Notes: a model not told the origin generated them from the letters alone. Numbered from the stretch's first letter, positions 51,476 to 61,574 are shown. The stretch: 64,000 nucleotides of DNA from JAWLBM01 sp041687675 (GCA_041687675.1 JAWLBM010000014.1:1-64000), one strand, 5' to 3'. Translations and numbers: made by a program.

Positions 51476-52096
51476 TCAGGAGAGCCCGCCGGCCTCTTCG
51501 CCCCACAGGTCCTCCAGCCGCTGGTCGCGGCCGCAGTTCCAGCGGTAGAAGCGGTACCGGAGCGGGTTCTTCTCGTGATAGTCCTGGTGATAGTCCTCGG
51601 CCGGCCAGAAGGTGCCGGCGTCGGCGATCTCCGTCGCGATCGGCTCGTCGAAGCGCTCCGCAATCGCCGCCCGGGAGGCCTCGGCGGCCGCCTTCTGGCC
51701 CGGCGTGACCGCGAAGATCGCGGTCCGGTACTGGTCGCCGACATCGCAGAACTGGGCGTCCACCCGCAGCGGATCCACCGTGCGCCAGTAGATGTCGAGC
51801 AACCGCTCGTAGTCCACCTCGTCCGGGTCGTAGACCACCTTCACCGCCTCCGCATGGCCGGTGCCGCCCGCGGAGACCTGCCCGTAGGTCGGGTTCACGA
51901 CGGCGCCGCCGATGTAGCCCGACGTGGTGGAGAGCACCCCCGGCACCTTGTCGAAGTCGGCCTCGGTGCACCAGAAGCAGCCGCCGGCGAAGATCGCGGT
52001 GGCGGTCTCCTCGCCGGCAGCCTGCTGGGCCCCGGCGAACCCGGTCGCGCCGGCCAGCATGGCGAGCGCGACGGCGATGGACGAAAGCTGCCTCAT
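51476..52096 (-). CDS. msrA: Exported peptide-methionine (S)-S-oxide reductase MsrA
   Basis: A 206-residue MsrA that repairs oxidised methionine in proteins. The catalytic GGCFWC motif is at about residues 38-43, with VVYDPDEVDYERLLDIYW and FCDVGDQYRTAIF as in the family, and a resolving cysteine in the tail (RWNCGRDQRLEDL). The N-terminus is a Sec signal peptide (MRQLSSIAVALAMLAGATGF, cut near AGA), so this copy acts in the periplasm. It follows the PRC-barrel gene by 30 bases and probably shares its EcfG-type promoter. Confidence 0.95.
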   Translation of the reverse strand: MRQLSSIAVALAMLAGATGFAGAQQAAGEETATAIFAGGCFWCTEADFDKVPGVLSTTSGYIGGAVVNPTYGQVSAGGTGHAEAVKVVYDPDEVDYERLLDIYWRTVDPLRVDAQFCDVGDQYRTAIFAVTPGQKAAAEASRAAIAERFDEPIATEIADAGTFWPAEDYHQDYHEKNPLRYRFYRWNCGRDQRLEDLWGEEAGGLS

Positions 52097-52126
52097 GACC
52101 GTCTCCTTCGGATTGCGGCCGCGACC

Positions 52127-52906
52127 TCAGTCCATCCGGCCGTAGTCGTAGGGCTCGAGCACCTCCGCGTCGCGGGGCCCGTAGGGCATGTTGTAGGTGT
52201 CGAGGCCCGGATTCCAACGATCCCCGTAGCCGTAGAAGGGATAGGCGTAGACCCCCCGCGGGCCCGTCCAGCCGACGTCCGGCCGCACCAGGACCGCGGC
52301 GAGTTCGCCGTCGCGGACGAGCAGGTCGTGGACATAGCCGTAGTCGACGAGGCCGTCGTCGCCGCGCAGGCGGGCGTAGTCGCCGATGAACTCGCTCGCC
52401 CGCCAGACCCGCGGCCCGGCCTCGGTGTCGTCCATCACGGCCTCGACCTGGGTGGAGGCGGTCACGTCGGCGAGGGCGTCCTCCGGAAACTGCGAGTACT
52501 CCTCGAGCGTGTCCTCGGTGAGCGGCACCGTCGCACGGTTCGCGGCCGCGTCGTAGTCGACGCGGTCCCAGGGAATGTTGACGTGGGTGTCGCCGATGTC
52601 CCAGACGCCGCCCACCTCGGCGACGATGGAGAGGACCCTTCCGTCCGGGCCGAACAGCACGTCCTCGACCCCGCCGATCTCCTCCCCGGTCGCATCGTGA
52701 AGCTCGGCCTCGTCCATCATCCGGTCGAGGGAGATCGCACCGGTGTAGAGGTCGCCGGCCGCGAATTCGGGCAGCGACACCACCTCCGCGTCGCCGATCT
52801 CCTGGGCGGCGGCCGCGCCGCCGGAAAGGCTCGCCGTCACCAGGACGGCCGCAAGCCGAAGGCCGGGGGTCTCCCGGCGAAGCCGAAGGTGGACCATCTC
52901 GTTCAT
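52127..52906 (-). CDS. Exported PRC-barrel domain protein
   Basis: A 259-residue secreted protein with a signal peptide in LRLAAVLVTASLSGGAAAAQ and two PRC-barrel-like parts: about residues 55-115 (ELHDATGEEIGGVEDVLFGP) and about 170-225 (GLVDYGYVHDLLVRDGELAAVLV). The C-terminus is tyrosine-, glycine- and proline-rich. PRC-barrel proteins of this kind are common stress-induced envelope proteins in Rhizobiales; the biochemical role is unknown. The ATG at 52906 follows GGGAGA at good spacing. An EcfG-like promoter (GGAAC-N16-GGTT) lies 64 bases upstream. Confidence 0.83.
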   Translation of the reverse strand: MNEMVHLRLRRETPGLRLAAVLVTASLSGGAAAAQEIGDAEVVSLPEFAAGDLYTGAISLDRMMDEAELHDATGEEIGGVEDVLFGPDGRVLSIVAEVGGVWDIGDTHVNIPWDRVDYDAAANRATVPLTEDTLEEYSQFPEDALADVTASTQVEAVMDDTEAGPRVWRASEFIGDYARLRGDDGLVDYGYVHDLLVRDGELAAVLVRPDVGWTGPRGVYAYPFYGYGDRWNPGLDTYNMPYGPRDAEVLEPYDYGRMD

Positions 52907-52969
52907 CGTATTCTCCCGGTTCACGCGCGTTCGCCGCGGGCGCCCCATGGCGTCCGCCTTCGAAGAAGC

Positions 52970-52994
52970 AACCAGAGAGGAGGCCGGGGGTTCC
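52970..52994 (-). promoter_or_regulatory. EcfG-like promoter upstream of the PRC-barrel/msrA operon
   Basis: GGAAC (52994-52990), 16 bases, GGTT (52973-52970) on the minus strand. It differs from the consensus only in the first base of the -10, which varies in known EcfG promoters. Distance to the ATG is 64 bases. Confidence 0.6.
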
Positions 52995-53012
52995 CGCGGC
53001 CCGCGGCGCTCC

Positions 53013-53474
53013 TCAGCCGCGGCCGCGGTAGGGCGGCACCCCCTGGTCCGGGATCCACACCCCCTCGGGGGCGGGGCCGGACTGCCAGAACACGTCGATC
53101 GGGATCCCGCCGCGCGGGTACCAGTAGCCGCCGATCCGCAGCCAGCGGGGGGCGAGCAGGTCGACCAGGCGGCGGCCGATCGAGACGGTACAGTCCTCGT
53201 GGAAGGCGCCGTGGTTGCGGAAGGAGGCGAGGTAGAGCTTCAGGCTCTTCGATTCCACCAGCCAGCGGTCGGGCACGTAGTCGATGACGAGATGCGCGAA
53301 GTCGGGCTGGCCGGTGACCGGGCAGAGCGATGTGAACTCCGGGACGGCGAAGCGGGCGAGGTAGTCGGTGTCGGCGTGCGGGTTCGGCACCCGGTCGAGC
53401 ACCGCGGCCTCGGGCGAGGCCGGGATCGCGGTCGGCTTGCCGAGGGCGAGGCCGGACGGATCGAAGTCGGGCAT
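53013..53474 (-). CDS. queF: NADPH-dependent 7-cyano-7-deazaguanine reductase QueF
   Basis: QueF reduces the nitrile of preQ0 to the aminomethyl of preQ1 in queuosine synthesis. The 153-residue product is the short, unimodular QueF type. The catalytic cysteine is in FTSLCPVTGQPDF and the QueF motif is ESKSLKLYLASFRNHGAFHED, which binds NADPH and the substrate. The C-terminus PRGGIPIDVFWQSG is conserved. The ATG at 53474 is well placed, but its Shine-Dalgarno sits at the edge of a hairpin (53485-53505). No other que gene is nearby. Confidence 0.96.
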   Translation of the reverse strand: MPDFDPSGLALGKPTAIPASPEAAVLDRVPNPHADTDYLARFAVPEFTSLCPVTGQPDFAHLVIDYVPDRWLVESKSLKLYLASFRNHGAFHEDCTVSIGRRLVDLLAPRWLRIGGYWYPRGGIPIDVFWQSGPAPEGVWIPDQGVPPYRGRG

Positions 53475-53484
53475 GGGGACGTCT

Positions 53485-53505
53485 CCGCCAGTTGGTGTCT
53501 GGCGG
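53485..53505 (-). promoter_or_regulatory. Hairpin touching the queF ribosome-binding site
   Basis: CCGCCAG (53485-53491) and CTGGCGG (53499-53505) pair with a 7-base loop. On the queF message the 3' arm ends in GG of the GGAG Shine-Dalgarno, so folding could hide it. It does not match the preQ1 riboswitch motifs I know. Confidence 0.4.
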
Positions 53506-53574
53506 CGGTCATACGCCCCTCGCCCGCCGGGATAAAGCGGCCGGCGGCCGCAGCCGGCCGCGCCGCCGGCGGTT

Positions 53575-55584
<2,010 letters not shown>

Positions 55585-55728
55585 CGGCCGGCCCGCTCCC
55601 GATTCCGTGAAGTTGCTGAAGGCCTTCATAAAGGAGTAGAAGGCGGCCCGACAATTCATCCATAGGACGAAGGAGCGCCGGGCGGGCCGATGCCGCCGCC
55701 GGCGAAGGCTCGAGAAGGGACCGGTCTT

Positions 55729-56679
55729 GTGCTGAAGCCGATCGTCACGCTGACCCTGAACCCGGCCATCGACGGCGCCTCCGAGGCGGAGGTCGTGCAG
55801 CCGACGCGGAAGATCCGCACCACCAACCAGAGCTACGAGCCGGGCGGGGGCGGCATCAACGTCACCCGGGTGGTGCAGGAACTCGGCGGCAACTCCATCG
55901 CCGTCTACCTCGCCGGCGGATCCACCGGCGGCGTGCTCGACGACCTCCTCGCCGACCGCGGCATCGCCCGGCGGCGGATCCCGATCACGGACGACACGCG
56001 GGTGAGCCACGTGGTCTTCGAGCGGAGCACCGGGCTCGAATACCGCTTCATCCCCGAGGGGCCGGAGGTGACCGAGCGCGAATGGTCGCGCTGCCTCGCC
56101 ACCCTCGACCACATCGAATGGGACTACCTCGTCGCCAGCGGCAGCCTGCCCCGAGGGGTGCCGGCGGATTTCTACGCCATGCTGCAGGACCGGGTCGCCG
56201 CGCGCGGCGGCAGGCTGGTGCTGGACACCTCCGGCGAGCCGCTGCGCCTCGCCATGGAGAAGGGCGGGCTCCACCTCGTCAAGCCGAGCCAGGGGGAGTT
56301 CCAGAAGCTGCTCGGCCTCAAGCTCTCGACGCCCGAGGAGATCGGCGAGGCGGCCGTGATCGAGGTGCGCCGCGGCCGCTCGACGCTGATCGCCGTCACC
56401 ATGGGCGACGCCGGCGCGGTGCTGGCGAGCGAGGCGGGATGGGAGTTCATGCCGGCGCCCAAGGTGGAGGTGATGAGCGCCTCCGGGGCGGGCGACAGTT
56501 TCGTCGCCGGCATGGTGCAGGGCCTCGCCTCGGGCAAGCCCCTCGCCGACGCCTTTGCGCTCGGCACCGCGGCCGGATCGGCCGCCGTGCTCACCCTCGG
56601 GACGCGCCTCTGCACGCGGGAGGACACCGAGCGGCTGTTCGCCGAGATCGTCGCCGCGAGGGTCAGGCGCTCGCCCTGA
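55729..56679 (+). CDS. PfkB-family phosphofructokinase
   Basis: A PfkB-type sugar kinase of 316 residues. The N-terminal signature KPIVTLTLNPAIDGASEAEV with RTTNQSYEPGGGGINVTRVV fits the 1-phosphofructokinase/tagatose-6-phosphate/minor 6-phosphofructokinase group. The C-terminal PfkB signature is SASGAGDSFVAGMVQGLASG with the catalytic aspartate. The GTG at 55729 matches the usual KPIVTL start and has GAGAAGGGA 6-8 bases upstream; an ATG at 55690 adds 13 low-complexity residues. It is divergent from pccA and ends at a strong hairpin. Fructose 6-phosphate is the best guess. Confidence 0.88.
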   Translation: MLKPIVTLTLNPAIDGASEAEVVQPTRKIRTTNQSYEPGGGGINVTRVVQELGGNSIAVYLAGGSTGGVLDDLLADRGIARRRIPITDDTRVSHVVFERSTGLEYRFIPEGPEVTEREWSRCLATLDHIEWDYLVASGSLPRGVPADFYAMLQDRVAARGGRLVLDTSGEPLRLAMEKGGLHLVKPSQGEFQKLLGLKLSTPEEIGEAAVIEVRRGRSTLIAVTMGDAGAVLASEAGWEFMPAPKVEVMSASGAGDSFVAGMVQGLASGKPLADAFALGTAAGSAAVLTLGTRLCTREDTERLFAEIVAARVRRSP

Positions 56680-56683
56680 CGCA

Positions 56684-56713
56684 AACGGCGCCCGGAGGGC
56701 TCCGGGCGCCGTT
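56684..56713. terminator. Terminator between convergent pfkB and repeat-protein genes
   Basis: A perfect 13-bp stem, AACGGCGCCCGGA (56684-56696) and its complement (56701-56713), with a 4-base loop, lies 5 bases past the pfkB stop and 42 before the stop of the opposing gene. The symmetric stem may serve both strands. Confidence 0.75.
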
Positions 56714-56754
56714 CTCAATGGCTGCAGACGGGTGGAGGCGGGCTCTCGACCGGG

Positions 56755-57783
56755 TCAGGCGGCGGTGTCGAGCAGCGTCTGCAGCGAAGGGTGGATATCC
56801 GGGCTCTCCTCCCGCAGGAAGCGGAGCAGCGCCCGCTCGTTGTCGTGGATGACGCCGTCGCGGCCGATCCGGTCGGCCAGCCAGCGGACCTCGTCGGAGG
56901 TGACGACCTCGGCGACGCGCATCGCCTCCAGCTGGACGCGGTTGTGCGCGGCCTGCGCGCTCTCCTCCTCGCGCCAGGCGCGCCAGACGCCCTTGAGGCC
57001 GTTGGCGAGCAGCGCCGAGGTGATGTCGCCGAAGAGGCCGGTCACGCCGCGGGGCGGCTCGTCCAGCCAGGCCTCGCGCCGCAGCGCCTCCTCGCGGGAG
57101 AGCACCGAGTAGCCGCGCGCAGCCATCAGGAAGTTGGCGATCGCCTTGACGAAGAGGTCGGACCAGGCGACGTGGTTGTCGGCCTCGCGGGTGCGGTCGT
57201 TGAGGTCGAACAGCACCGCCGCCTCCTCCCGCGTGATGCCGATGGCGCCGTCGCCGCCGAAGGCGAACAGGATGCGGCGCATCAGCTCCACTTCCGCCTC
57301 GCCGATGACGCCCGGCTCGAGGCTGCGCCCGTCGGCGAGCGGGCCGCGGCCGTCGACGACGGCGGCGGCGACCTGGCGGAGGGCGAAGGCGGAGAGCTTC
57401 GGCGGCGAGGTCACCGCCACCTCCAGCACCTTGACGAGCAGCTCGAGCTCGCTCGCCGTCTTCACCACCTCGTCCCGCGAGATCTGCGAGACCAGCCAGT
57501 CGGCGTTGGCATCGGAGACGTAGCCGGAGGGCATCTCCTGCCGCACGACGTAGTCGGTGACGGCCTCGAGGAAGAACTCCGTCCAGGCCGGGTCGGCGGA
57601 TGCCTGGGCCTCGTCCAGCGCGAACAGCCATTCGGCCTCCTCGCGGCTGACCACGCCGTTGGCGTAGACGGTGGCGCGCAGGCGGCGGACATCGTCCGCG
57701 GCGACGGTCCGCACGGCGACGAGAGCGGCCACGAGCGGCGGCATGGATGCGGTCATGGTGCGGGGTTCCCGGTCGTTCTGCAT
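56755..57783 (-). CDS. Hypothetical helical repeat protein
   Basis: I do not recognise the family. The product has up to 342 residues (starts at 57783, 57756 or 57744), is acidic and helical and has no signal or membrane segment. It contains internal repeats. Residues 35-101 (VVSREEAEWLFALDEAQ ... AWTEFFLEAVTDYVV) align with 168-240 (GITREEAAVLFDLNDRT ... AWSDLFVKAIANFLM), and a shorter third unit is at 292-338 (VVTSDEVRWLADRIGRDGVI). The SREEAxxLFxLdE core looks like a calcium-free EF-hand or TerB-like helical pair. It is transcribed alone, toward pfkB. Confidence 0.8.
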   Translation of the reverse strand: MQNDREPRTMTASMPPLVAALVAVRTVAADDVRRLRATVYANGVVSREEAEWLFALDEAQASADPAWTEFFLEAVTDYVVRQEMPSGYVSDANADWLVSQISRDEVVKTASELELLVKVLEVAVTSPPKLSAFALRQVAAAVVDGRGPLADGRSLEPGVIGEAEVELMRRILFAFGGDGAIGITREEAAVLFDLNDRTREADNHVAWSDLFVKAIANFLMAARGYSVLSREEALRREAWLDEPPRGVTGLFGDITSALLANGLKGVWRAWREEESAQAAHNRVQLEAMRVAEVVTSDEVRWLADRIGRDGVIHDNERALLRFLREESPDIHPSLQTLLDTAA

Positions 57784-57866
57784 GTCCGGGAGGCTAGCGC
57801 AGAAATCCGACCTCGCGCTTAAGGAACGGGGTTACAGCCGCCTCAAGTGATTGCGCGCAATTTGAT

Positions 57867-58349
57867 CTATCGCCAGAGGGTGACCCGCATGCCGCCGGTC
57901 GTGGAGCCCTCGTAGAGGTTCGGACCGACCTGGCGCAGCGCCACCACCGGCCGGCGCTCGAAGTCGTAGAGCGTGAGGCCGCCAGCGGACCGGGTCCACA
58001 GCGCGATGCGCGCCAGCTCGACCGAGCTGCAGCGGCGCGTCTTGGCCGAGTAGTCCCCCACCGCGTTCAGCGATCCGAGGTCGACCGTACAGACGGCGTC
58101 GCCCGCCCGGGCGAGGGTCCAGGGACCGAACAGCTCCTGAGCCGGATCCGGGGCGGGCGCCAGCGTGACGACGCCCGCAGTCCCTCCGATCGAGACGCCG
58201 GGAGCCGAGAGGCCGCCGGAGGCGGTGCTGCTCTCGATGCGGGTCCCCGCCACCTCGGCGGTGTCGCTCGAGGTGCCGCAGCCGGAAAGGCCGAGGGCCG
58301 CCGCGAGCGCCAGCGCCGCGGTGGTGCTGAGGGTCGTGCCGCCCGTCAT
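57867..58349 (-). CDS. Lipoprotein with AprI/Inh protease-inhibitor domain
   Basis: A 160-residue lipoprotein precursor. The lipobox is GLSGCG, with the modified cysteine at about residue 25 after a hydrophobic signal (TLSTTAALALAAALG). The C-terminal 95 residues have the Inh pattern: FGPWTLARAGDAVCTVDL, a second cysteine in TRRCSSVEL for the disulfide, and LTLYDFERRPVVALRQVG. AprI/Inh proteins bind metalloproteases in the periplasm. The ATG at 58349 follows GAGGGA. An EcfG-like promoter (58408-58432) lies 59 bases upstream. No cognate protease gene is nearby. Confidence 0.87.
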   Translation of the reverse strand: MTGGTTLSTTAALALAAALGLSGCGTSSDTAEVAGTRIESSTASGGLSAPGVSIGGTAGVVTLAPAPDPAQELFGPWTLARAGDAVCTVDLGSLNAVGDYSAKTRRCSSVELARIALWTRSAGGLTLYDFERRPVVALRQVGPNLYEGSTTGGMRVTLWR

Positions 58350-58407
58350 TGCGAGTGATCCCTCGAGGTCCGAAGGCCGACGAGACTGTGGTTCCGCATC
58401 GAGGGCC

Positions 58408-58432
58408 AACCCGGCCGCGGCACGAGGGTTCC
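58408..58432 (-). promoter_or_regulatory. EcfG-like promoter upstream of the Inh lipoprotein gene
   Basis: GGAAC (58432-58428), 16 bases, GGTT (58411-58408) on the minus strand, the same form as at 52970 and nearly the same distance from its ATG (59 bases). Confidence 0.58.
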
Positions 58433-58552
58433 GCGGGTGGTCCGGGGCCGCCGTGCCCGGACCGCGGGCGCCGGCGTCCGCCGCGCGCAAGCGATAGCGG
58501 TACCCGCTCCCGCGGCAACCTGCAAGGTCGGCGGTGGCTCCCGCCCGCGGCC

Positions 58553-58566
58553 GGAATCCGGTTTCC
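58553..58566. promoter_or_regulatory. IolR-type operator (GGAA-N6-TTCC) upstream of iolR
   Basis: GGAATCCGGTTTCC matches exactly the GGAA-N6-TTCC palindrome recognised by the RpiR-family inositol repressor IolR of Sinorhizobium meliloti. It lies 68 bases before the regulator start, suggesting autorepression. Confidence 0.75.
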
Positions 58567-58587
58567 GGCCGGCCGCGAACAGCGTAT

Positions 58588-58600
58588 GGAATCGCTTTCC
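58588..58600. promoter_or_regulatory. Second IolR-like half-site pair upstream of iolR
   Basis: GGAA-N5-TTCC (GGAATCGCTTTCC), one base shorter in the spacer than the perfect site 22 bases upstream, and 33 bases before the start codon. Possibly a weaker operator. Confidence 0.5.
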
Positions 58601-58633
58601 GTCGTGTAGACTTGCGCGAGGAGGTTCACCAGC

Positions 58634-59470
58634 TTGACGGATGCGATCGAAGCCCCCCGCGATTTCGACTCCCTCCGCGCGGACCTGATCGAGCGGCGGG
58701 CCAGCCTGCCCAGGCGGCTGACCCAGGTGGCGGCCTTCGCCATCGACAATCCCGACGAGATCGCCTTCGGCACCGTGGCCTCGATCGCGGCCCAGGCCGG
58801 GGTCCAGCCCTCCACCCTGGTCCGCTTCGCCCAGGCGCTCGGCTACGCCGGCTTCTCCGACATGCAGAAGGTGTTCCGCTCGCGCCTGCGCGACGGGGTC
58901 AGCGACTACCGGGAGCGGCTCAACGCCCTCAGGGTACGGGAGGAGGCCGGCGGGTCGGAGGCGCTGCTCGCCGGCTTCGCCGAGGCGGCGTCGATCTCGC
59001 TGTCGCGCCTGCGCCAGCAGATCGCCGGCGGGGACCTGGAGCGCTGCGTCGACACCCTCGCCGGGGCGGAGACGATCTACCTGATCGGCCAGCGCCGCTC
59101 CTTCCCGGTCGCCGCCTACCTCGCCTACGCCTTCTCCAAGATCGGCATCCGCAACATGCTGGTGGACGGCATCGCCGGCCTCGCCCCGGAGACGGTCCGC
59201 TTCGCCGGGCCCCGGGACGCGGCGATCTGCATCAGCTTCACGCCCTACTCGCCGGGAACCCTCGACCTCGCCGCCATGCTGACCGAGCAGAAGGTCCCGG
59301 TGGTCGCGATCACCGACAGCGCCTTCTCTCCCCTCACCCGCGTGTCCGCCACCTCGGTCGAGATCGTCGAGGCGGACTTCGGCGGATTTCGCTCGGTGGC
59401 CGGCACCTTCGTCCTCGCCATCGCCCTCGCCGTGGCGCTGGGCGAGCGCCGCGGGCTCGGGTCGGCCTGA
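58634..59470 (+). CDS. iolR: MurR/RpiR-family regulator of inositol catabolism (IolR-like)
   Basis: A 278-residue regulator with an N-terminal RpiR helix-turn-helix (FGTVASIAAQAGVQPSTLVRFAQALGYAGFSDMQKVFRS, about 43-81) and a C-terminal SIS domain (TIYLIGQRRSFPVAAYLAYAF). This domain senses a phosphosugar, in IolR the 2-deoxy-5-keto-gluconic acid 6-phosphate intermediate. Start is a TTG 8-10 bases after GGAGG. The gene stands directly before iolC-iolB and GGAA-N6-TTCC sites flank it on both sides, so it most likely represses both itself and the iol operon. Confidence 0.87.
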   Translation: MTDAIEAPRDFDSLRADLIERRASLPRRLTQVAAFAIDNPDEIAFGTVASIAAQAGVQPSTLVRFAQALGYAGFSDMQKVFRSRLRDGVSDYRERLNALRVREEAGGSEALLAGFAEAASISLSRLRQQIAGGDLERCVDTLAGAETIYLIGQRRSFPVAAYLAYAFSKIGIRNMLVDGIAGLAPETVRFAGPRDAAICISFTPYSPGTLDLAAMLTEQKVPVVAITDSAFSPLTRVSATSVEIVEADFGGFRSVAGTFVLAIALAVALGERRGLGSA

Positions 59471-59480
59471 GCGGCGACAG

Positions 59481-59494
59481 GGAATTTTCGTTCC
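59481..59494. promoter_or_regulatory. IolR-type operator (GGAA-N6-TTCC) upstream of iolC
   Basis: GGAATTTTCGTTCC is an exact GGAA-N6-TTCC palindrome in the AT-rich promoter region between iolR and iolC, 117 bases before the iolC start. A TTGACC at 59499-59504 may be the -35 of the iolC promoter just beside it. Confidence 0.78.
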
Positions 59495-59610
59495 AACTTG
59501 ACCTTAAATAGAACACGTGCTTCATTCTTTGCACCGCCGGACGCCCCGCGTCCCGGCGCGTCCGCGGCCGACCGGGGATCCGCCCCGACAGCGCCCAACG
59601 GGAGATGCCG

Positions 59611-61530
59611 ATGCCCGCCAGCCCGACCCTCGACGTGATCACCATCGGTCGATCCTCTGTCGATCTCTACGGCCAGCAGATCGGGGGCCGGCTGGAGGAC
59701 ATGGCGTCCTTCGCCAAGTCCGTCGGCGGCTGCCCGTCCAACATCGCCATCGGCACCGCCCGGCTCGGCCTCAAGTCGGCGGTGCTGACGCGGGTGGGCG
59801 ACGAGCACATGGGCCGCTTCATCCGCGAGCAGATGCAGCGCGAGGGCGTCGACACCCGCGGCATCGTCACCGACCCGAAGCGGCTGACCGCGCTGGTGGT
59901 CCTCGGCGTGCGCGACCGGCACACCTTCCCGCTGATCTTCTACCGCACCGACTGCGCCGACATGGCGCTCTCGGAGGACGACGTCGACGAGGCCTTCGTC
60001 GCCTCCGCCGCGGCGGTGGTGGTGACCGGCACCCACTTCTCCACGCCCACGGTGGACGCGGCGAGCCGCAAGGCGATGCGGATCGCCCGCGCCAACGGCC
60101 GCAAGGTGGTGTTCGACGTCGACTACCGGCCGAACCTCTGGGGGCTCGCCGGCCATGGCGCCGGCGAGGAGCGCTACATCCGCTCCGACACCGTCTCCGC
60201 CCACCTCGCCAGCCTCCTCCCCGACTGCAACCTCGTCGTCGGCACCGAGGAGGAACTGATGATCGCCGGCGGCGTCGAGGAGCCGCTCGGCGCGATCCGG
60301 CGCATCCGCGAGCTTTCCGCCGCCACCATCGTCTGCAAGCGCGGGCCGATGGGCTGCGTGGTGTTCCCGGGCGAGATCCCGGACAGCATCGAGGACGGCG
60401 TCAAGGGGCCCGGGTTCCCGGTCGAGGTCTACAACGTGCTCGGCGCCGGCGACGCCTTCATGTCCGGGTTCCTGCGCGGCTGGCTGCGCGGGGAGCCGCT
60501 GGAGACCTGCTCGGCCTGGGCCAACGCCTGCGGCGCCTTCGCGGTGTCGCGCCTCCTCTGCGCGCCGGAGATCCCGACCTTCGAGGAACTGCAGTATTTC
60601 CTGGAGCACGGCAGCCCGCACCGGGCGCTCCGGCTCGACAAGGATATAAACCACGTCCACTGGGCGACCACCCGCCGGGACGACTGGCCGACGCTGATGG
60701 CGCTCGCCATCGACCACCGGGCGCAGCTCGAGGCGATCGCCGACGAGGCCGGCGCGCCGCGCGCGCGAATTCCCGCCTTCAAGGTGCTGGCGGTCGAGGC
60801 GGCGGCGCGGGTCGCCGACGGCGGCGACGGCTTCGGCATGCTGATCGACGACACCTGGGGCACCGAGGCGCTGCACAAGGCCGCCGGCCTGCCCTTCTGG
60901 ATCGGCCGCCCGGTCGAGGAGCCCGGCTCGCGGCCGCTCCGCTTCGAGCCGGGCCTCGACCTCGGCTCGCACCTCGTCGAATGGCCGGTGATCCACACGG
61001 TGAAGTGCCTGTGCTTCTACCACCCGGACGATCCGGAGGAGCTGAAGCGGGCGCAGGAGGAGAAGCTCCTGCAGCTGCACGAGGCGACCCGCACCGTCGG
61101 CCGCGAGCTGCTCGTCGAGATCATCGCCGGCAAGCATGGTGCGCTCGGCACCGACACGGTGGCGAGCGTGCTCCGCCGGCTCTATGATCTCGGCATCCGG
61201 CCCGACTGGTGGAAGCTGGAGCCGCAGCCGGACGCGGCGGCCTGGGACGCCGTCGGCGCCGCGGTGGCGAAGAACGACCCCTGGTGCCGCGGCATCGTGC
61301 TGCTCGGCCTCGAGGCGCCGGAGGCGGAGCTGGAGGCGGCCTTCGCGCTCGCCGCCCGGCAGCCGCTGGTCAAGGGCTTCGCGGTCGGCCGCACCATCTT
61401 CGCCGATGCCGCCCGTCGCTGGATGCGCGGGGAGATCGACGACGAGGCGGCGGTCGCCGACATGGCCGCGCGCTTCGCCCGCCTGGTCGGGGCATGGCGC
61501 CGGGCCGCCGACGGCCGCAACGCCGCCTGA
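59611..61530 (+). CDS. iolC: Bifunctional 5-dehydro-2-deoxygluconokinase / DUF2090 protein (IolC fusion)
   Basis: A 639-residue fusion. Residues 1-330 are the PfkB-type IolC kinase (VITIGRSSVDLYGQQIGGRL at the start; NVLGAGDAFMSGFLRGWL with the catalytic aspartate), which phosphorylates 2-deoxy-5-keto-D-gluconate. Residues 340-635 are DUF2090 (LMALAIDHRAQLEAIADE; IPAFKVLAVEAAARV; DWWKLEP), a class I aldolase-like module. It is thought to act as or beside the next-step aldolase (IolJ function). The second ATG at 59611 has GGGAG six bases upstream and is preferred to 59605. It is co-transcribed with iolB 44 bases later. Confidence 0.93.
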   Translation: MPASPTLDVITIGRSSVDLYGQQIGGRLEDMASFAKSVGGCPSNIAIGTARLGLKSAVLTRVGDEHMGRFIREQMQREGVDTRGIVTDPKRLTALVVLGVRDRHTFPLIFYRTDCADMALSEDDVDEAFVASAAAVVVTGTHFSTPTVDAASRKAMRIARANGRKVVFDVDYRPNLWGLAGHGAGEERYIRSDTVSAHLASLLPDCNLVVGTEEELMIAGGVEEPLGAIRRIRELSAATIVCKRGPMGCVVFPGEIPDSIEDGVKGPGFPVEVYNVLGAGDAFMSGFLRGWLRGEPLETCSAWANACGAFAVSRLLCAPEIPTFEELQYFLEHGSPHRALRLDKDINHVHWATTRRDDWPTLMALAIDHRAQLEAIADEAGAPRARIPAFKVLAVEAAARVADGGDGFGMLIDDTWGTEALHKAAGLPFWIGRPVEEPGSRPLRFEPGLDLGSHLVEWPVIHTVKCLCFYHPDDPEELKRAQEEKLLQLHEATRTVGRELLVEIIAGKHGALGTDTVASVLRRLYDLGIRPDWWKLEPQPDAAAWDAVGAAVAKNDPWCRGIVLLGLEAPEAELEAAFALAARQPLVKGFAVGRTIFADAARRWMRGEIDDEAAVADMAARFARLVGAWRRAADGRNAA

Positions 61531-61574
61531 TGCCAGGGCCGCCCGCAGGGGCGGCAGCAACGACGAGAGGGACG

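Noticed and set aside
59511..59523. GAACACGTGCTTC near the iolC operator
   Set aside because: An E-box-like CACGTG with imperfect symmetry; does not fit GGAA-N6-TTCC and no regulator can be linked to it.
59245..61560. Long minus-strand open frame opposite iolR and iolC
   Set aside because: Antisense to well-supported inositol genes and spans the iolC operator.
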